64,000 nucleotides of DNA, taken from NCBI GenBank assembly GCA_002914805.1, contig JXTB01000139.1, forward strand, positions 636,554-700,553, read 5' to 3'. The translations under genes and the position numbers were made by a program. Each line of letters starts with the position of its first letter. Within the stretch, counting starts at the first letter, position 1. Positions 58,771 to 64,000 of the stretch are shown here, in pieces. Under the pieces are notes generated by a model that had not been told where the DNA came from, searched no databases, and worked only from the letters and a program-made list of their open reading frames with translations. The DNA comes from Parasponia andersonii (lineage: Eukaryota; Streptophyta; Magnoliopsida; Rosales; Cannabaceae).

Positions 58771-60342
58771 TGTGTAGGGATGTTTGCCCTAAAAAAGAGA
58801 TTTCTAATTTTACTTTTTTTAGTGTAACAACTTTTTCTTATATACAATTATGATATTTGCTAGATTAAATTTTCTTAGTTGAATAATTTATTTACTTGAA
58901 AAAGATTCCATAATTTTACTTGTGTATAAAGAAACAAACATGATCAAGTGTTAAATATGAGGAGACTTGTTTCTTTATCTAAGTCTAAATTAATTAGTTC
59001 ACAATATGTAAATAAAGATGAAATACTTTATTTACTAAAGATTGTAGTATTTGTCTATCTTAATGGGAATGATGTGTCTCAAATCATTGAAATGTCTGAC
59101 TTTTGATATAAACACTAATACAACATAAATAAGTTATGTGTATTGAATTGAACCAGGTAATATAAAGAATTGGAATGTTATAACTCAATTCTTATATTAC
59201 TACAAACTAGCTCTTAGCATGTAGATCTGAATCCTTGATGTTTAACTAGACTTACTTTCATGGGCTATAACCTTTTGATTTGTTAAAAGACTAGTCTCTA
59301 AGAAATTAGAGACAAACTCTATCATATTGGAGGTCATGACTTATGAATTGATGGGAACACTAAATAGTTAAGGACACTATATATTAATGTCACTTTAAGG
59401 TCTTTCAAGATTCATAGAATAATTAAATCTAAGATCTTAGTATTCACTTTGTGAATTGGTTGATAATTTTGTCTAAATGACCATTGAAAACAAAATTATG
59501 GACAACACTATTCCTTGATAAAAAAAAACAGTAACTTAAAGGTAAATATGTGTTGGAAAGGTATTAAGGTAATTTCACCTATCTAACTACGATATTGTAT
59601 GGAGATTCTATATATGGTATAAAATATGCTAGATGGATCGATTAATCAAGACTAATTGATTAAATCTATATAAAAAGCATGACATTTAATCTAAGAGTGC
59701 AATATTGAGTCTTTAATGGAGTGTCTTATTTACTAATAGTATTTATATAAATACTATAATAAGAGTTATGGTATTTATGATGAGTAAATCTTATCCTTAA
59801 CTGATTTAATTGACTTTCAATTAGTATTTGTGATGAGTAAAACGTATTTTATAGATTGTCAAAGATTGGAGGACTGAAAGCACTATAAATAGGAATCTAG
59901 GTTAGAGTCCTAAGTATGTCATATCTATTTAAGATTGCCATTAGAGCAATACTTAGTTAAATTTGTCTATATTTTGTTTTACGAGATTAGGAGGGATTCT
60001 TAGTCGTGAGAGTGCTTTAGGAGAAATACGAGCACTTTAGGAAAAGTACAACAAGTCTTCGGGAGAAGGCAGGTTCCGTGAAATCTGAAGGAAGTTCAAA
60101 CGGAAGGAATTACATTAAGTTGAAGGGAGCTCGGTAGATGGATTAGTAAAAGAGTACTAGCATGTTGCAATATTTAAGAGAGTGAGTCTTTTAAAGTTGA
60201 TTGGTATTTGCACTCAAATTATTCTTTATTAATAAATTTATTTCTCTGAACGTGGTCTCTTGGATGTAGAGTATTGGGAGATAGTTGAACCAAATAAAAA
60301 TATTGTGGGTTAAATTTTTTATTTTTCGGTGTTACAACATCC
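58771..60342 (+). mobile_element. Possible solo LTR (copia-like), inserted in the Tat-like LTR
   Basis: Begins TGTAGGG (58,773) at the exact point where the Tat-like LTR breaks, and ends with GGTGTTACAACA, giving TG...CA ends about 1.57 kb apart. Near the 3' end, CGTGGTCTCTTGGATGTAG resembles the ends of some plant copia LTRs. No coding is seen, no TSD is convincing, and the Tat-like LTR does not clearly resume afterwards, so this is tentative. Confidence 0.4.
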
Positions 60343-61866
60343 ATATTATAATTTTTTACATATTCATCTTATATAATTAATTTGAATTTATTATATTCGG
60401 TAACATACTAGAAACGGTGGTAACAATAAATAAGCAAAAGTGATGATCCTTGATATTTAGGATTCATAATACGTGACTTATTCCTGGTTCATACATGATT
60501 TATTTAAATGTTTTATACTCTATACATATTTTCTCCTACTATATATTATTTCCCAAATGTGACACATTAACCACATTAACCAAGGCATTCTTAAGAAAAA
60601 TAAAAAAAAATTAAAATTAAAAGAAAATAGAAAAAAAGAAGGAAATAAAAACAAAACAGTCCCACGGAGACTTCAACTTGCTTCTTATAAAAATAGAATT
60701 GAGTTTATGACTGTAATCGACTATCAAGTTTGGAGGTTTCTATTATAGTTTAATCGTTAAAGATTAATTCGTATCTCGGCAAGTAATCCAATTAATAATG
60801 GTTATTTGTCTCCTTTAATTATATCAATAAACAAAAATGTATAATCTTCAATACAAATCATGAATATTCCATGAAGATTCAAATGGTTTTGTTTATTAGG
60901 GTGGACCAAAATGATAAATTAAAAATATGTATATCATTTTGAAAATATAGTCATGATCTCGCACCATATATCCCGTATGATTCTTTTTTCCTTTTTGCTC
61001 ACGATCGAAATGGCAATATCTTTCTCCCCAGGTGTTGTATAGGCCCCAAATAGCTGGAAACTAATAATTAACCCAGTGAAGTATCAATGAAGTCCAACTA
61101 TATAATTTAACAATGATACTATGGTTCTAGTTAAATCTAATATATATGTTTAACTTACAATTAAGGCTATATTTACATAGAAGAAAAATCCCGTCAAGTT
61201 TACTAATCGTGTGATCTTAATTTTAGATTAATTGATTTAAGAGGTCCAATAATTCAATTTTTTATTGTTAATTATTTTCTTATGAGATGGCATGGCTAAA
61301 CTGACCAATTAAATGCCATCTAAACAATCATGTAACATGTTCCAATTTATCACGCTACTGTTTTTTCTGAAAAAAGCCACATGAAGAACTTTTGGTGTTT
61401 TGTGAAACATGATTTAATTGCTTTTGGATTCTGTTGACAAATAACTTCCACATAAATGATTGCTACTTTCTCAAATCTCGCATATCTATTTACATCTTTA
61501 TTTTGTTAAAATTATAATTTATATTTTGTTTATTATCAACATTGATTCTTAAATTTAAAATTTATTATAAATTTATATCTTAATACAAATTTAAATAGTT
61601 AATATACCAAGATATCATTTAAAAAATTAAAAATAAATTATATAAAAATTGATCTAAAAATAAATTTATTAAATCTTCTTAATAAATTAATTATTCTAAA
61701 TTAAAATAAGATATAAATTTATAACATATTTTAAATATGATGATGAATGTCGATAATAATCAAAACATAATTTATAAATTAAACAAAATATCAAAATAAA
61801 ATATATAAAAGTAACACTATCACTGATTTTTAACTTTTGAAAGAAAAAAAAAAACATGTCTATCAG
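60343..61866. other. AT-rich interval, nothing recognised
   Basis: Very AT-rich, with purine-rich runs near 60,600-60,660. No open frame of note, no repeat pair and no termini found. Confidence 0.5.
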
Positions 61867-61885
61867 CACTACAGGAAACTCCCCT
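61867..61885 (+). mobile_element. CACTA-type terminal sequence, single end
   Basis: CACTACAGGAAACTCCCCT is close to the CACTACAAGAAA start of plant CACTA (En/Spm) transposons, followed by a tandem TTTTGGCTCA duplication. I cannot find the inverted partner end in the remaining 2.1 kb, so it is a fragment, a longer element running off the edge, or a chance match. Confidence 0.45.
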
Positions 61886-62556
61886 ATTTTGGCTCATTTT
61901 GGCTCATTTTGTGAGTAAGCGGGAATATTCATTGTTTGTCATATATATTGTACGTTTTATTTGTAGTTAAATATTTAATTAATTTATTACTTGCTAATGT
62001 TTTACCCCGCCCATTCCATATTGTTGGAGATGTTAAGCAAGACACGGTAAGTCGAGGCACATTCGTGACTAGCGCGTGTCGTGTCTGGCACAATACTTTG
62101 CAATATATTGAATTTGTTTATGTCGTTTATGTATAAATACATATATCCACTCAATAATTTGTATTTGAACAATTATTCGTATACATATTTTATTTTTATC
62201 AATCTAATTTTTGACATACTTTTTCTAATTTTAAAGATAAAAATAGTATTAATTTAATTGAACCAAACGATGAGTACAATTTAATGAATCTGATGAAAGG
62301 ACCCAATTATATGTAGTACAGAAATTGTTGAAGTCAATTTTCAAATCTGCGGAATATGTCTGCAAGCTTAAGAGACTTACACTATATCATTTTGGAGTAT
62401 GTATTTATAGACAAGCTTCGATGACTGTTGGGAAAACACATCCCACGCTTATCTGGGACCAAGCTGAGTGGTGAAGTGCTCCGTTATCTTCTCGGAAGGA
62501 CGTAAGTTAATACTTCGCTACCTTCGTGGAAGCATGTGGCCAAAGATCATGCCAGT

Positions 62557-63271
62557 CAGGGACGGACCCATATTGGGGCGAGTGGAAGCAGTGCCCCACT
62601 TAGCTTTTTAAAAGTATAAATTTAGCCTAATTTTTTTGTTATCTTTTCAAATACTCCCACTCATTTTTTTGGGTCCCTATACATTAATTTTTATTTATTT
62701 TTGAATCATACATATTTATTGTCATTTGTTTTCCTAATATCTCATATGGTCATACTCAACATTTTTCTATTTACGTTATTATATCTCTCAAAACCAATAT
62801 ATCCTCCATAAATTTATTTTCGCATTTTTTTTCTTAACTTTTTATTTTCACTATTTTTTAAAAGGAAGAACTTTCTTGTGTAAATTTTAATAAGCATATT
62901 AAAATATAAAAAATTATGATATTCAATCAATTAATAAAGAATTTATTAAAAAGAATATACTTTTGGAAAAAAAAAATAAAGATTGGCTGTGTGAATGTCA
63001 TGTTTTTTTAAAATTTACTTTTAGATTATTTTGATTGTGTACATTAAGAAAAAAATATATTGTTAATCGAATTGACGATAAGGTTATCATGTAACACTTT
63101 TGAAATATATGAAATTTAGTAGATAATATTTATCATTTGTTAATTAAAACATATTAGAATTTTATTACTAAGTAATTAAATCTTATTTCATGTGATTGTT
63201 TCTTTGTTTAAAAAAAAAATTCTTTTTCTTATAATACTCCCCACTGTAGTAAAATCCTGGATCCGTCACTG
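62557..63271. mobile_element. Non-autonomous hAT element (MITE)
   Basis: The 715-base element starts CAGGGACGGACCCA and ends TGGATCCGTCACTG, inverted repeats matching at 12 of 14 positions. It is flanked by ATGCCAGT (62,549-62,556) and ATGCTAGT (63,272-63,279), an eight-base TSD with one mismatch, as the hAT superfamily makes. The interior is AT-rich and non-coding, so it must have depended on a transposase from elsewhere. Confidence 0.88.
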
Positions 63272-63546
63272 ATGCTAGTTATCCATTTCTTACATTATTT
63301 CGGATTGAGGCATTTCATTAATCTTGGATAATTTTCGAGTTACGCGTGCATTACTTGCCGTGCCTACATTTAATAATCTTATATTAGTTACTTGATAGAG
63401 TGATATCGAGTTAATTTCACGTATAGATGTACGATGCTGAGCTCTCGGGTACCCACCTTTTAGCTTCTACTCTTGCACACGTCATAAGGTGTTGGGCTTA
63501 ATTGTAAGTGTTGTGCGGTCTAAAATTCTAAGGTCGCTTAAGGATT

Positions 63547-63630
63547 ATATGCGACCTCTTCCATGATGGTTATATGCGACCTCCTCCATGATGGTTATAT
63601 GCGACTTCTTCCACAGGTTTTGTGCGACCT
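63547..63630 (+). repeat. 25-bp tandem repeat, about four units
   Basis: ATATGCGACCTCTTCCATGA and variants; GCGAC recurs at 63,551, 63,576, 63,601 and 63,624. An inverted GGTCGC word lies just upstream at about 63,532. It is placed about 270-350 bases before the TATA box. Confidence 0.8.
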
Positions 63631-63891
63631 TCTCCGTACAGTTTGCCTTAACGAATAGGAAACCTATAAGGAGAATGAAACACGTAAATACCATAAAGAA
63701 AACCTACAAGAAGAGGGAGACAAGTAAACGCTATGGAAGAAACCTACAAGGAAAAGGAAACTGAAGATTCCTATTTATGATTAACTAGTTATCCGTTTTA
63801 AATAGTTATCCAATTATTTTTGTATGTTACCCGTTTATACAATTAGGATCCTAAAGACATAAGGAATCTAGGGGCATAAGGTTACCTTTAT

Positions 63892-63903
63892 CTATATAAA
63901 GGG
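63892..63903 (+). promoter_or_regulatory. TATA box of the right-edge LTR-like region
   Basis: CTATATAAAGGG is a near-ideal plant TATA box. Transcription would start around 63,925-63,935, ahead of the ACACATCAAG stretch. Confidence 0.55.
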
Positions 63904-64000
63904 GGCTCTATGTTCCGAAGAAACACATCAAGTTCTGGGCAGATACAAGTCACAGAGAATAGAAGTCAGAGCAAATTCAAGCTTAGAGTATTCCAAACTT

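Larger units (their letters stand above)
63280..64000 (+). mobile_element. LTR-like promoter region running off the right edge
   Basis: The sequence holds a short tandem repeat (63,547-63,630), purine-rich AAACCTACAAG words at about 63,660-63,760, and a strong TATA box. After it, GAAGAAACACATCAAG resembles the start of R in Tat/Ogre-type LTRs. The second LTR and any coding lie outside the window, so the identification is tentative. Confidence 0.4.

Overview
This window is nuclear DNA from a flowering plant, most likely a eudicot. The evidence is AT-rich sequence, plant-only LTR-retrotransposon lineages (SIRE-like Ty1/copia; Tekay/Del-like, Athila-like and Tat/Ogre-like Ty3/gypsy), tRNA-derived SINEs, a hAT MITE, and one intron-containing plant gene. 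I cannot name the species. Apart from that gene, nearly everything I can identify is transposon-derived.

Positions 1-45,000 are a nested retrotransposon stack. The outermost layer I can see is a Tat/Ogre-like gypsy element on the minus strand, with LTR, primer-binding site and gag N-terminus at about 43,505-44,940 and more gag at 29,196-30,095. An Athila-like element (30,096-43,504, minus, near-perfect target-site duplication, TSD) sits in that gag. A SIRE-like copia element (minus) lies to its left. The copia element is split at its protease: 1-2,157 and 27,407-29,195 are halves of one element, separated by a 25.2 kb insertion flanked by TATCC. That insertion contains, from outside in: an old LTR (E0); a Tekay-like element (T1, plus, 4,694-26,836); a second Tekay-like element (T2, minus, 10,126-24,208, TSD ATTTG) inserted in T1's integrase; a solo LTR of the T1 family (T3, 10,986-16,037) in T2's left LTR; and another solo LTR (T4, 12,947-15,072) inside T3. 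A solo copia LTR also sits in the left Athila LTR (TSD ATTCT), and a Tekay LTR fragment lies in the Athila protease region. All these coding regions carry stops and frameshifts.

Positions 45,858-51,418 (minus) hold the one intact host gene: a six-exon aluminum-activated malate transporter of the ALMT9-like (clade II, tonoplast) type. I can reconstruct it as a 581-residue reading frame with consistent splice phases. Its last intron (2.85 kb) and third intron carry AT microsatellites.

Upstream of ALMT (51,600-64,000) is a repeat-rich flank. It holds two SINEs in opposite orientation with the same 3' tail, one with a 43/50 bp tandem expansion. Next is a gag-only, apparently non-autonomous Tat-like element (53,499-58,770) with LTR subrepeats and an eight-copy minisatellite where pol would be expected. 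Then come a possible solo LTR, one CACTA-type terminus, a hAT MITE with 8-bp TSDs, and an LTR-like promoter running off the right edge. I found no CRISPR array, rRNA, true tRNA gene or prokaryotic gene cluster, and nothing that looks like an undescribed enzymatic system. The novelty here is structural.
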